A DNA stretch of 64,000 bases from Shinisaurus crocodilurus (taxonomy: Eukaryota; Chordata; Lepidosauria; Squamata; Shinisauridae): positions 248,001 to 312,000 of the forward strand of contig JAHFWL010000435.1 of assembly GCA_021292165.1 (NCBI GenBank), read 5' to 3'. A program made the translations under genes and the position numbers. Below are positions 1-10,689 of the stretch, piece by piece. The notes below the pieces were generated by a model that was given only the letters and a program-made list of their open reading frames with translations, did not search any database and was not told the DNA's origin. Within the stretch, counting starts at the first letter, position 1. Every line of letters begins with the position of its first letter.

Positions 1-2060
1 AGTGAGTCCACCCTTTTTCGGCTGTCCGGACTGCGGTTTCTGTATTCAGGAGCGTTTGGAAAGGCCCCTCCCACTCCGGTTGGAATTTGGCTTCTTTCCA
101 CGATTTGATCAACACCCACTGTCCTGGTTGTATATTGTGGACTGCGAATTCCAGGGGTGGCGTTTGCGCTAGGAGTCCTTTCCTCCTAAGAAAAGATAAA
201 GAAGACGACAGCCCAAGTATATACTGTTTTAAAAACCGATCTTTGGTCTCATATTGGGGCAATTCTCCAAGTTGACCCATGTATGGAAGACCAAACAGCA
301 TCTCATATGGGGATACTCCTATATCCTTCCGTGGGGCGGTCCTTATCCTTAACAAAGCGAGGGGCAAACATTTAGTCCAAGGTAATTTAGTTTCCAAAAT
401 CAATTTGCGCAAGGTGGCTTTTAACGTTTGATTCATTCTTTCCACTTTTCCAGAGGATGGAGGATGCCATGGTGTATGATAATTCCAACTAATTCCCACT
501 CCCTCCATGATTCCTTTCAATACCTTGGAAGTAAAATGACTCCCCTGGTCTGAATCAATATGTTCCACTATTCCATATCTGGGCAAAATGTGTTCCAGGA
601 TAATTTTACTTACTCCAGTTGCAGTGGCAGTTGACATTGGATATGCTTCTACCCAATTGGTTAAATGATTTACTAAGACCAGTATGTATTTCAACCTGCC
701 TACTGGAGGGAGTTCTGTAAAATCAACCTGGATACTTTGGAAAGGACGCAATCCTGGCTTGCGCCCACCTGGTGGTTGCTTTCTTAGCACCTTTTTGTTG
801 ATTTTTCTGCAGATCATACACCGTTCGCAGATCTGCTTTGCTACTGTGTGTATCCCTATACACCCATATTCTTTAAGTACCAAATCACACATAGCTTGGA
901 CTCCCCAATGGCCCCCTTCATGTAAAATAGCCATAATTTCTCTTATTATTTGTTTGTTGACCATTTTTCTGCCATCTGGGAGTATCCATTTCCCCTCTTC
1001 TACTTCAGTTGCTCCTAATTCTTTTAGTCCTAACATTTCCCTTTCCGTCCATACTGGCCTTTCTCTTGTTTTTGGCAACTTAGGGGTTAGCATGTTCATT
1101 TTTACTACTTCTTCTCCCATAGCAGCTTCTTTAGCTGCTTTATCTGCTAATGCATTTCCTCTTGCTTCAAAGGATGCACTTCTTTGGTGACCAATTATGT
1201 GGACCACCGCTATTTCTCTAAGCAAAAGTAAATTTTCTAACACTTCTTGTACTAGTGCTCCGTGTACTAGTTCTTTTCCTTTGCTATTTATTAATCCCCT
1301 CTCGTGCCATATTTTTCCAAATGTATGTACTACTCCATAAGCATATTTAGAATCCGTATAGATGGTCCCATCTTTTTCTTTTAAAGCCTTGAGGGCTTGA
1401 TTTAAAGCATACAGTTCACAGGTTTGGGCTGACCAGTTATTGGGCAACCTTCCTGATTCTGTTAGTTCTTTAGTGTTACCATTTATTATGGCATACCTAT
1501 TGTGTCTTTTTCCTTCCAATACACGGGAGGACCCATCTATAAATAGGCAAGTTCCCTCATGCAGTGGAAGGTTTTTCAAGTCTTGTCTCACTTTGGTCTG
1601 ATATTCAATGATATCCAGACAATTGTGTTCTAAATTTTCACACTCCTGTTCCCCTTTTGTCAGAAACGTGGCTGGATTCAGACAATTTTCAGTGGTGAGG
1701 ATTAAATCCTCTTTCTCCATTAAGACCGCTTCATATCTCAAGATTCTAGAATCTGTTAGCTATTTCCCTGCCCTTTGTGTTAAAATGGTGCGAACTTGAT
1801 GAGGCGTACTGACCACTAGTGCCCCTCCAAAAGTTAGCTTCCTGCTTTTTTTTCTACTAACAGAGCTGTTCCTGATATTGCTTGAATATATTCTAGCCAT
1901 CCTCGGGAGACTGGATCCAGAATTTTTGATAGGTATGCTACTGGCTTTCGCTGTCCTCCCCATTTCTGGGTGAGCACTCCCAAAGCTGTTCCCTCTTGTA
2001 TGCTGACAAACAAATGAAATGGTTTGTCCAAAGAAGGAAGAGCTAAGCCTGGAGCAGTTA
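1..2060 (-). pseudogene. Endogenous retrovirus pol remnant (RT end, RNase H, integrase)
   Basis: Read on the minus strand this segment resembles gammaretrovirus-like pol. From about 2031 down it runs through the RT connection region (conserved LTQK and PVAYLSK stretches), RNase H (about 1600-1150), the HHCC zinc-binding part of integrase (about 950-800) and the integrase core and C-terminal part (about 700 to the window edge). The connection region is split between two reading frames near a run of eight T at about 1847-1854, so at least one frameshift is present. The polymerase palm of RT is not seen upstream, and env and the 3' LTR would lie left of the window. It is an old, inactive copy. 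The retroviral origin is well supported; the genus-level affinity is inferred from the tRNA-Pro-type primer site at 4166-4183. Confidence 0.85.
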
Positions 2061-3439
2061 TTAGATCATGCTTTTAGGTTTTTTTATTAATCCCCCCCCC
2101 CTGTTTATACTAATTCATTTGACTTTTCTTCCAATACCTGAAACTATGCCTGCCCCCCCCCGCCGCCTTTTCTTGCCGGTACAACCTCATTCAGTTGCTC
2201 AGCATGGCAGCTTCTTTCCACTAGTCCACAGACACAAGGTCTTTGCCTCTCCTCCACGACTTGGCTGCTCTGGCATCTCCTTGCAGTTTGCTTTCCCTGC
2301 CCACTCACTCAACAATTGGTTTTTTTTTTTTTTTTTGCTCTCAATGCTCTCCCTATTTCTAAAAAAACAACAACAACAAACCTCTACTCAATGTACCAAA
2401 GTATCCCTAAATTCTCCCTATTTGCCCACGTGCACCCACTCTGTGGTTCAGTTTCGAATCTCAGCGCTGCCAACCATGTGAAGGAAGGGGGGGCTGGCTG
2501 GCTCTGCCAACCCACCCTTTCTACCAAAGACCCAGAGATCCAAGGTGCCAGACTGCCAGCCTCAGCTCTGCAGTCTTGACCTGAACCTGTGCTCAGGGAT
2601 TTGCCCTTGTCAATACCCTGGATTTAGCTGAACCACAGAGCAACTACAAACACCACAAATGCCATGTGGGGTAAAATCAAGAAGGTTTATTCAGGCAAAC
2701 AGATTATCACAAAAGGTGGGAAATGAGGGAAGGAGACAAGGCGGGGAGACACCTTGGCACAAACAGCAAAGCCACAAAACAACAAAGCTGACTCCCTACA
2801 TTTCACAGGCACCCTGGGGGTCTGTCTGCCCCAGGGCTTACTTCAGCCTGGCTCCACTACACGAGGAGACTAACACACCCACTCTAAGGTCCAGGATGGG
2901 TGGCCCTCTTCAGGGCTTATTCTTTCTTTTTTTCCCCTCACTTATGAGATGCCCTAAATCAGTGAAGACAAACCCATGGCACGTGTGCCACAGCTGGCAT
3001 GCAGGGACCTCTCTGCCAGATCGTGAAAAGACCGTCCCCTTCTGCACAGCGTTGGGTTTCCATAGTAACCCCTCTCTTCTCATTCCTTGCTAGCCTCTAC
3101 AGGCAGGCGCACTCTAACTTCTCTACCCCAGAAGCGGACTGCGCAGGCGCCCAGCCCTCCTTCTAACTGAACAGACAGCTCAGAAGCACGGCGTGCGTGC
3201 GCCCAAATCTTTGCACGCCCGGTGAAGAGCCATGCCCTGAGACAGAGCGGCGTGTGATTAGCTAGTGCCCCCTCCTCCTCCGTGCCAAATTTAAGGCAGG
3301 GTAAGCTTGGCAGTCTGCTGCTGCAACTTGCTTCAGGGATTTCCCCTGCCGTGGAGATGAGAGCTGCTAGCTTCCCCCCCTCTTTTTCTGCTTGAAATGT
3401 GTGTGTGTGGGGAGTTTACCCGCTCTACTTTAGCTGCTG
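2061..3439. other. Unresolved sequence between pol and gag remnants
   Basis: No coding support on either strand. It holds homopolymer runs (C at about 2092-2101 and 2152-2161, T at about 2320-2337) and a moderately CpG-rich patch at about 3115-3300. It replaces the RT palm and most of gag expected between the flanking retroviral pieces, so it is either a later insertion with a deletion or a second unrecognised element. A polyA-signal-like TTTATT at about 2685 in minus-strand sense could mark another LTR, but the ends are not visible. Confidence 0.4.
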
Positions 3440-3480
<41 letters not shown>

Positions 3481-3510
3481 TCTCTCTCTCTCACACACAC
3501 ACACACAAAG
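3440..3510. repeat. (CT)n(CA)n microsatellite
   Basis: A long CT run with one CCC interruption passes directly into a CA run. Confidence 0.95.
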
Positions 3511-3589
3511 GAAGAAGGAAAGGGAGAGAGACACGCACAGACATACTCTCCTTAGTCTAAACAAAACAACAGAAATTTATTATTTCATT

Positions 3590-3736
3590 ATTATTCTTGT
3601 TTTGAGTACATGGAATTTCCTTCCATAGTTTTAACATCCACCCTAAGGGACTATCTGGCGGAATATCAATCCTTTCCCTAGGCACCTTTTCTTCCTGGAT
3701 CTTTCCTGACCCAACCTTGGAACTATAGTTCCCCAT
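3590..3736 (-). pseudogene. Endogenous retrovirus gag start, truncated
   Basis: A minus-strand ATG at 3734-3736 opens a reading frame beginning MGN and including a SPLGW motif like the start of a gammaretroviral matrix domain. Homology fades at about 3590 and the frame stops at about 3557, so only the first ~50 codons survive. It lies about 430 bases downstream of the primer binding site in the proviral sense, the right place for gag. Confidence 0.6.
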
Positions 3737-4165
3737 CGAGACCCTTTCACGCTCCTTGTTAAGCAATCACTTCGTCCTTTTCTGGCCGCCCCCTCGCGAG
3801 GTAACGGAACCGCAGATTGGGACTCCACACTCACTTCGTGTCTGGGACACGTCTCACACACTCCACATTCAGTCTCGATATCCAAGAGCAGTACTTAAGG
3901 GAAATTTTTCCTGCCCTTATCCCAACCACCAAGGTAAAATAAATAGCCCAATTTTTCTTACCTTGGTCTGTGCACAGAGTTGCCTGGTTGACTGATCTCG
4001 TGCCTACCCAACCGGTTTCTCCTAAGTGCCTTTCACCAGTCCAGCATCTCGGGTTTCCTTGGCCAGTCCATCACTGACCACCCTTGGCACCAAGGAGACT
4101 ACTGAACTCAGTAGGGCGCGCCTTCCCATTGGTTGGCAATGGCAGTCAGCAACTGTGATGGCAGG
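3737..4165 (-). other. Retroviral leader (5' untranslated/packaging region)
   Basis: Sequence between the primer binding site and the gag start on the minus strand. The assignment rests only on position; no open frame is supported. Confidence 0.5.
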
Positions 4166-4183
4166 ATCCCGGACGAGCCCCCA
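4166..4183 (-). promoter_or_regulatory. Retroviral primer binding site, tRNA-Pro type
   Basis: The minus strand reads TGGGGGCTCGTCCGGGAT, the 18-base site complementary to the 3' end of tRNA-Pro used by many gammaretroviruses. It lies three bases inside the LTR edge, as expected, and fixes the orientation of the provirus. Confidence 0.9.
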
Positions 4184-4186
4184 ATT

Positions 4187-4858
4187 TGTTAGAAGTGACT
4201 TTGTTCAAGTCCTGTAAAAAGAAAAAGTTCTCTGGACAAGAAAATTGGTGAAAGCAAAGCACTTTTTATTGAATACAGTCTTGCAAGAGTGGGTGCGCTA
4301 TGCAGGTAGGCACACCTTAACATTCAAGCAGCGTGTTTTTATTCCTTATGCCCGGCCGCAGGGTTCCTCCCTCATTCCCCCATTGGCTGGGTACTTTGAG
4401 GTTCACAGCCTATCCCGACCGCCTAAACCGAATACATTATTCCCCGCCCCTGTTTACCGTCCATCCCCTTTGTTGTCTGGTATTCTCTTACCCTAATTTT
4501 CTATTGGCTCTTTCACACATTCCTTAACTTCATTCTAACTTTGACCTCTTACTCTCCCATCAACAGACACCTCTTCTTTTGACACATTTTTATGCCTGGT
4601 CTGTGTTTCCAGAAAGGGAGGATTCTTCATTTATCTGTTACCTACTTATTCAATGCCATCCCTATCTAAGCATAATTTATCATCTACTAATCCCATGCCA
4701 TCCTTATGACCCGGGCATTGAGTTCCTTACATATTTTAGGCCTCATTTATCACTAGACTGGGGCCCCCATTCAGGGTGAGTTCTCTGGCTTCTTTTAATT
4801 TCTGTCTTTTATTTCATTTAATATAATTTGGGAAAGAAACTTTCTATAATTCTTACAG
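4187..4858 (-). repeat. 5' LTR of the minus-strand endogenous retrovirus
   Basis: The LTR ends in minus-strand ...AACA next to the primer binding site. An AATAAA polyadenylation signal lies at 4265-4270 (minus) and an AATAAAA TATA-like box at about 4335-4342, giving a plausible U3-R-U5 order. The outer end is placed at about 4858, where a different dispersed repeat starts and the sequence reads ...TTACA, the complement of the expected TGTAA start. The outer edge is uncertain by tens of bases. Confidence 0.65.
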
Positions 4859-5260
4859 GTGTGGCAGCAGGAGCTGAAGCATGTGTGGGCAAAAAGCCAG
4901 CTAATGGGGGGGGGGGGATCAGATGCAACAGAGATCCTCAGTGTCCCTGCACCTTTATTTCAGCAAGTGCCCATGGACAGCAGGGTGGTGGGGCAGATGA
5001 CCTCCCAGAGATTCGGGGCTCCAAATGAAAGGTTTGGGGCTCCAGCCCTAGTGGGCCACCCCCTGACACAGCCTCTGGTTCAGTTCACAATTGTGGCCAG
5101 GTGTCTGCTTTACAGAGGACAGGCTTCTGTTTGAAGGTGTCCTCTCTTTGAAAGGCTGTCCTGTCCAAGTCCAATTTAAAGATAAAGAACTATCAGAAGG
5201 CAGAGTAGGCCAGGGCCTTGCAGTTGTTCATCCACTGTTAGGTGTCTGGAGAGCAGACTG
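4859..5260 (+). repeat. Dispersed repeat, unnamed family (copy 1)
   Basis: It contains a stretch with AAAAAGCCAGCTAATGG, a poly-G run and CAAGTGCCCATGGACAGCAG that recurs in inverted orientation at about 23905-24090 and 39760-39990. The sequence at 5230-5470 also resembles 40320-40520. It is probably a fragmentary interspersed element; no coding capacity is recognised. Confidence 0.6.
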
Positions 5261-5485
5261 AGCGGGCACACAGGTCTCCTGGCCGCAGCCTTCCTCACCA
5301 CAGTGCGCTGTATTGTATTTCTATTAAAATTATAGTGATTATTTCTGAACTTGCATCTCTATACATACAATTAGCATAAGGAAATGTTGCAGAAATCAGA
5401 ATACTCTTTTGTCCTCCTTTTTTGGGTGATGCATTTCCTCTTTTTTGGCAATGTGTAAGTGGCCAATCTACCGGAAGCTCTAAAC

Positions 5486-5611
5486 CAGTGTTCTCCAACC
5501 TTGATGTTTTTGGCCTACAACTCCCAGCATGCCCCAGCCAGCATAGCTGGCTGGGGCATGCTGGGAGTTGTAGGCCAAAAACATCTGGGGACCCAAGGTT
5601 GGAGAACACTG
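5486..5611. mobile_element. Palindromic hAT-like MITE (copy 1)
   Basis: A 126-bp foldback starting CAGTGTTCTCCAACCTT and ending in its complement, with a self-complementary centre around CCAGCCAGCATAGCTGGCTGG. It is flanked by the perfect 8-bp duplication CTCTAAAC (5478-5485 and 5612-5619), diagnostic of hAT-type integration. Full relatives lie at 36416, 50804 and 61311. Confidence 0.9.
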
Positions 5612-5696
5612 CTCTAAACATTTACATATCTGCCTGTGCTATAAAGGTGGTAATCTCAGAGCTCTCATGTGAAAATAGGAAAACTGTGTTTTAGGG

Positions 5697-5828
5697 CACA
5701 ATCCTATGCATGTTTAGGCGGGGGGGGGGGTCCTACCACTCTCAGCATTCCTCCAGCCAGCCATGCTGGCTGGGGCATTCTGGGAATTGTAGCACTTTTT
5801 TCTGTCTAAACATGCATGGGATCGCACC
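5697..5828. mobile_element. Palindromic MITE, 'AATCCTATGCATG' family
   Basis: Inverted ends (CACAATCCTATGCATG ... CATGCATGGGATCGC) enclose a foldback core resembling the hAT-like family next door (CCAGCCAGCCATGCTGGCTGG). Relatives are at 8018-8126 and 41614-41743, with pieces at 6283-6340 and 23787-23905. Confidence 0.7.
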
Positions 5829-6680
5829 CCACCCTTACTCTCTCTAAGCCAGTGATGCAGCTGGGCCTGGACCCGGGGCCAAAATCCAGGGGGGGCCCAG
5901 CATGGGCGGTGGCGGCGGCAGCGGGAGAATATTACCACCCAGAGAGTGGCAGGTGATGGGGGCCTCAGAGCAGCAGAATCAAAAACTCCATTTTATTCCT
6001 GTAGTCATGATGGTGCTATGATTTAAGTGAGTTTTAAAATGAGAAACTGAACATTCTGTGTGTGTGTGTGTGTGTGTGTGTTTAAATAAGGGTTGGCAAT
6101 CAGGTTTGTTGTTATTGTTCTAACATATTAAGAATGTAGAGGTATGTAAACTGTGGAAGGGCGATGTGTGGGGGAGAAGAGAAATGTTAATTGTGTGCTT
6201 CACAACTGAAGTAATATGGGGGGGGGGCATAAGACGACTAAGTCCAGGGTACAAAGTTAGCTAGCTGCACTGCTACTCTAAAGGCCACAATCCTATGCAA
6301 GTTTAGACAGAAAAAAGGCCTTGCATAGAATTGTGCCCTCAGGAATCGAAAAGGTCAATGGGATACCCGGCAATGATTTCCTGCATTTATGACTCTCCGG
6401 AAGGAACAGGGGGCATTCCTTATAATCACAGTTCCTGAAAAGATCCATTCCAACTCATTTTGTCGGTCAAATGTTTCCTAATGAACCATTAGAAAAACAT
6501 ATTTGGCACAAATGTTGAGAGAGCGTCCAGTGACTCAAATCACTTTACTAAGTTTAGTCTGTGCATTCAGCGGTTGCACTTGTAAGGCCCAGAGGAGCTT
6601 GGCAAGTTGCCTGATTACATCATTGAGGAAAAGGAGTGAATCTTGCTCGGTGTCGCACTTTTGCGCTGAGGAAATGCAAG
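5829..6680. other. Intergenic, little recognised
   Basis: It holds a (TG)n run at about 6056-6081, a short G run at about 6220, and a partial end of the AATCCTATGCA family at about 6283-6340. No gene is supported. Confidence 0.6.
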
Positions 6681-6688
6681 CTCTCACG

Positions 6689-7900
6689 CAGGGCCGGTGC
6701 TACCATTAGGCCAACTAGGCTGCTGCCTAGGGCGCCAGGCTGAAGGGGGCGCCAGAAACTCCAACTCCCTCCCGAAAACACTTAACATATATCTACCGAA
6801 GAAAAGCTTTTTTTTTAAAAAAAAAAGTCTTTCTGGGCTGTTTGAACTGCCCGTCGCTAGCTGCTCTCCTCTTCCTCTCCCCCCTGCGCGCTCTGCCTTC
6901 CCTTCCAAGGAATACACAAACCGACTCTCCCAAAGATTTCTTTTGTGATCACTTGAACTGAGGAGCAGCGGCAGCAGCAGCAGGAAGAGACGGAGCAGGA
7001 GAAGAAATAAGAGGGGAGGGTGGAGGGGAGTTTACATGACATCTCTCTGTGCCGGTTTTAGCAGATCCCCACTGCAATTTTTTCTTTCTTTTTCCTTTTC
7101 ACTGTTCAGTTTTACAGGGAGGCGCAGCAAAACAGGAGAGGTTGAGAGGGAGAGCTGCAAAGAGGCGTATAGAGGAGGGCGGGCTGCACGCTTACTTCGA
7201 GCTCCTCCTGCTGTCAGCGCCTCAGCCAATCAAAAGGCTCCAGAGTTGGGAGACGCTGGAGGAAGTGGCAGCGGAGGAGGAGGAGGAGGAGGAGACAGGC
7301 TGGGGGCTGGGCAAAGGAGGCAACGCGTGCACACGCGCGCACACACACACACACACGCTTGCCTAGACGAGGCTCCAGTTTCCTCAGGGGCTCTCGGAGC
7401 TGGGCTTTCCTTCGTTCCTGCGCTCTAAAGACTTCCAGTATAAAAGTGTTTTCTCCACACTCGTTTCAAGCCAGTCTTCCCCCCCACACCCCATTTTCAA
7501 AATCCCGCCAAAAGACACATACTTATATTAAAGTGATTCCTTTCATGGACAATTCACTCCCACAGCCACTGATAATGCCTACTGTTTGGGGAAATCCCCC
7601 CCCCTTCTAGTCCCCTTTGGTACCTTCATATGAAAGCGAAAATCTGTATAATGGATCTTCGCTTCATCCAACGGGATAACTGAGGATATCTTGATAGATT
7701 TCGAGAAATGTAGCAAATTGGTACTACATCAACATGTATTTTATGTATGTTTGTCAATGTTTATGATAGTAAATTTTTTAGGTTTTGCCAATTGACTTTT
7801 AATGGGCATAGGGCGGGAGGGAGGGAGGGCTCAAGTGGGAAGGGGGGGCGCTAAATATCTGATCTTGCCTAGGGCACCAAACGGCCTTGCACCGGCCCTG
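6689..7900. mobile_element. 1.2-kb nonautonomous hAT-like transposon with GC-rich interior
   Basis: The element begins CAGGGCCGGTGC and ends in its exact complement GCACCGGCCCTG. Subterminal CTGCCTAGGGCGCC and its near complement also pair. The perfect 8-bp duplication CTCTCACG sits at 6681-6688 and 7901-7908, so both ends are fixed to the base. No transposase is encoded. The interior (about 6840-7480) is unlike the AT-rich flanks: CpG-containing, with GAG/CAG-type triplet runs, a CCAATCA box at about 7216 and a (CA)n run at about 7337-7360. It looks like a captured CpG-rich promoter or 5' exon of a host gene, which is inference. Confidence 0.9.
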
Positions 7901-8017
7901 CTCTCACGTCAGGCACGGCACTTTCTCTCAAAAAAGTACAATTTCCTCCCTCTCTTGGGGGAAGCATTTCCAAACCGGCTAGAGACACAAGGGGCTGCTG
8001 TGTGGATTGTCTCCTGA

Positions 8018-8126
8018 TGGCACAATCCTATGCATGCCTAGACGGGGGGGGGGGGAGGCCTACAGCTCCCAGCATGCTGGGAATTGTAGGCCTCTTTTCT
8101 GTCTAAGCATGCATAGGATTGCACCT
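8018..8126. mobile_element. Palindromic MITE, 'AATCCTATGCATG' family (copy 2)
   Basis: GCACAATCCTATGCATGC at one end pairs with GCATGCATAGGATTGCAC at the other. Between them lie a poly-G run and a short foldback, AGCATGCTGGGAATTG. Confidence 0.8.
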
Positions 8127-8235
8127 TTAAATGGGCAAAATGATCCACTTTGTAGTCAATTTGCAAGTTCTTTGCCCAGCAAATGGCAGTTTAAAGGCGG
8201 TGATCTGCAGTGTGACTCCCTCCCAGTCCCTCGGC

Positions 8236-8328
8236 AAAACATTTGCAAATTGGCTGCTGGCTGGGGATGATGGGAGTTGTAGCGCAACACATCTGGAGTG
8301 CACCAGGTTGGGGAAGGCTGCTCTAACT
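8236..8328. repeat. hAT-like foldback fragment
   Basis: A half element whose right part (CATCTGGAGTGCACCAGGTT, then GGGGAAGGCTG) matches the right arm of the 16677-16795 MITE. The left arm is missing or diverged. Confidence 0.6.
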
Positions 8329-8489
8329 GGGACATGAGAGGTGGGACATGAGAGGTGGAGCCAAGGGGTCACGAGAAGCAAAAGGCTGGGTGGTGTCTCT
8401 GACCCATAGAACTCCAGAAAACATTCCTTTGAACCCACAGTATCCTGCTCCACCAGCAGCAAGCCACTGCACACCATCCAGCATCCACT

Positions 8490-8720
8490 TGTTCACACAG
8501 GTATACCCACCACGTTTAAGATCATGAGTGCAAGTGGGGGAGGAGAGAATTCACACAGCCACACAAAAGTACACATTTGGACCCATATTCTCTTGCTCCA
8601 CCAGCTCTCATCGCATAGAGAACCAAGTGCCTTTAAGCTCATGAGTGCAAAACAGTGGGGAAGAATCCTCACACAGCCACACAAGATGATGGTGAGATTC
8701 TTAGAGCCGTACAGAAAAGC
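8490..8720. repeat. Diverged tandem duplication, ~117-bp unit
   Basis: TTTAAGATCATGAGTGCAAG at about 8515 is repeated as TTTAAGCTCATGAGTGCAAA at about 8632. Each is followed by a G-rich stretch and then CACACAGCCACACAA, giving two diverged units. A third, weaker unit may precede them. Confidence 0.6.
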
Positions 8721-8994
8721 AGTCTTTGGGATCCAGGAGCAACCCACTGCAAAAGAGGACACTGAGATCACGATGATGATGATGATGCTATCCCAGGCAC
8801 AGAGGCATCAGCCACTTACTCTCCAGACCTCCTCAAGCAACAACAGAAAGCAGTACACACGCAATATAAAAAATAAGCACATTTTATAGATGCCTATTCT
8901 GAAGCCAAAAGGACTGGATTATTCAGGATTAAGTATGGCTAGCATGTTCTGACTGCATCAAAAATCCACCCACCCCACAAGCCAGCCATACACA

Positions 8995-9025
<31 letters not shown>

Positions 9026-9049
9026 GTGATGATGGTGATGATGATGATA
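8995..9049. repeat. (GAT)n microsatellite
   Basis: About eighteen GAT triplets with a few GGT interruptions. A shorter GAT run lies at about 8774-8787. Confidence 0.95.
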
Positions 9050-9229
9050 GGAAAAGAGATGCCAACCCAACCCAACAGGTTTAAAATGGGGTGGGAATTG
9101 TTCAAGCAGTGACATCAGATAATGCCTCCTGGGGCAGCACTCCGCAGACGCAATGGAGGCAGCATAGGAATTCTTTTTTACTGCCTTCACCACCACCTGG
9201 TAGGCTGAAGATGCAGCTCTAACCTGTGT

Positions 9230-9510
9230 TCAATCGTCTTTGGAGCGGGATTTATGCCATCAGTGCTCTAGCCTCAGCTCTTGTTTCAGAGCTCACAGCG
9301 AAGGAGTGAACCATGGTGCTGTGCGAGCTCTGTTTAGGTGAAGAGGGCGCTTCGGGGTAACTCGGTCTAATGCCCTGGTGATTGCAGCATTCCAGTCGTC
9401 CACCAGGGTCTCGACCGAGCTACCGTTTGCGTGCTCCAATTCCCCAAGCGTGTTCAGGAATCCATCCAGATCCATAAGACGCAGGGGGCGGACCATCCTA
9501 ATAGGTCCCT
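9230..9510 (-). mobile_element. L2-type LINE fragment (ORF2 linker region)
   Basis: A minus-strand frame at 9293-9496 contains WNAAITRALDRVTPKRPL followed by RARTAPWF, matching the segment between the endonuclease and reverse transcriptase domains of L2-clade LINEs. Neither catalytic domain is present, so it is a short internal relic. Confidence 0.75.
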
Positions 9511-9700
9511 CACCCCTGTAGGATTTTCACCCCTGCAGAGGGGTTGTGGCACCGAGAAATCCAACCCCCACCAGATTTTTAACATGGATTTTGAATTTTA
9601 TCTTCGTTTTTTATTGTATGTCAACCTGAGAGCTTTTAGCTCTAATACATTTTAGAAAAAAGGAACAGGGAGGAAGAACAGGGAGGAACAGGGAGGAAGA

Positions 9701-9950
9701 GAGCCAGTGTGGCGTAGTGGTTAGAGTGTTGGACTGGGACTCAGGAGATCCGGGTTCTATTCCCCGCTCAGCCATGAAACTCACTGGGTCACTTTGGGCC
9801 AGTCACTGACTCTCAGCCTAACCTACCTCACAGGGTTGTTGTTGTGAGGATATAATGGAGAGGAGGAGGAGGATTATGTAAGCCGCCTTGGGTTCCTTGC
9901 AGGAAAAAAGGTGGGGTATAAATATAATAAATAAATAAATAAATAAAAAG
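9701..9950 (+). mobile_element. tRNA-derived SINE (copy 1)
   Basis: The 5' part has tRNA-like promoter boxes (GTGGCGTAGTGGTTAGAGTG as A box, GGGTTCTATTCC as B box). The body has CCTACCTCACAGGGTTGTT, and the tail is GGGGTATAAATATAATAAATAAA. Other copies are at 28831 (+), 32092 (minus) and 44681 (+). Confidence 0.9.
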
Positions 9951-10129
9951 AATTAGTGCAAAATGTGTACTAGGTTACAGACTGGTACCAGCCACAGGGA
10001 ACACATCTTATTGTCCCATGGGTTTGCCTTCCTCATATGTGACACAATTTCAGAGACAGGCTTTTGTGTGTATATTCAAAGCAGTTGTGTGTTGTTATTA
10101 TTATGCAGTTTGGGGGCTTTTAGGTTCTA

Positions 10130-10246
10130 TGGAAGGAGTGGGCAACTTGTGGCCCTCCAGATGTTTTGACCTACAACTTCCATCAGCCCTAGCCAGCATA
10201 GCCAATGGTAAAGGATGATGGGAATTGTAGACCAAAACATTTTTAA
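10130..10246. repeat. hAT-like MITE, GTGGCCCTCCAG family (copy 1)
   Basis: GTGGCCCTCCAGATGTTTTG with an inverted partner (TTGTAGACCAAAACAT) around TAGCCAGCATAGCCAATGG. The outer ends are degraded. Better-preserved relatives are at 13028 and 60241. Confidence 0.7.
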
Positions 10247-10430
10247 AGTGGGAGGGAGATCTTTAAAACAAGGAGTTTCCTGCACAATGTGGGGAAAGTA
10301 GGCTGAAAGTTATGTTTGACTGAAATAATTGCATATTCCTCCCCGGTTTACCCCTTCCTACCATTTGTTGTTGCCTCTATATTACATTTTAGATTGTAAG
10401 GTCCTTGGGGCAGGGAACTGTTATCTTATA

Positions 10431-10681
10431 CAGTCATGCCTTGGATTGAGAGCATAATTCATTCCGGAAACGTGCTTGTAATCCCAAACACTCTTATATC
10501 AAACCGAAATCCCCCCAAAAAAATTTGTACAGAGATTTTTAATTTAAGCCATACTACAGTACTTGTATTGCAAGACGTCGCTTGTATATCAAGTCAATTT
10601 TTTTAAAATTAAATATTTAAAAATGTGCTTGCCTTGCAAAACGCTCTCAAACCAAGTTACTTGCAATCCAAGGTATTGCTA
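10431..10681. mobile_element. Tc1/mariner-like MITE, CCTTGGATT family (copy 1)
   Basis: Terminal CAGTCATGCCTTGGATT pairs with AATCCAAGGTATTGCTA, and TA flanks both ends (10429-10430 and 10682-10683), as for Tc1/mariner target duplications. The interior shares GTATTGCAAGACGTCGCTTG with the copy at 46349. No transposase is present. Confidence 0.85.
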
Positions 10682-10689
10682 TACTCGGT

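Noticed and set aside
684..1190. 168-codon plus-strand frame near the left edge
   Set aside because: It is the antisense shadow of the minus-strand retroviral integrase and zinc-binding region.
9701..9790. Functional tRNA gene
   Set aside because: A- and B-box-like motifs are present, but no complete cloverleaf is supported and the unit is a multi-copy SINE with an A/T-rich tail.
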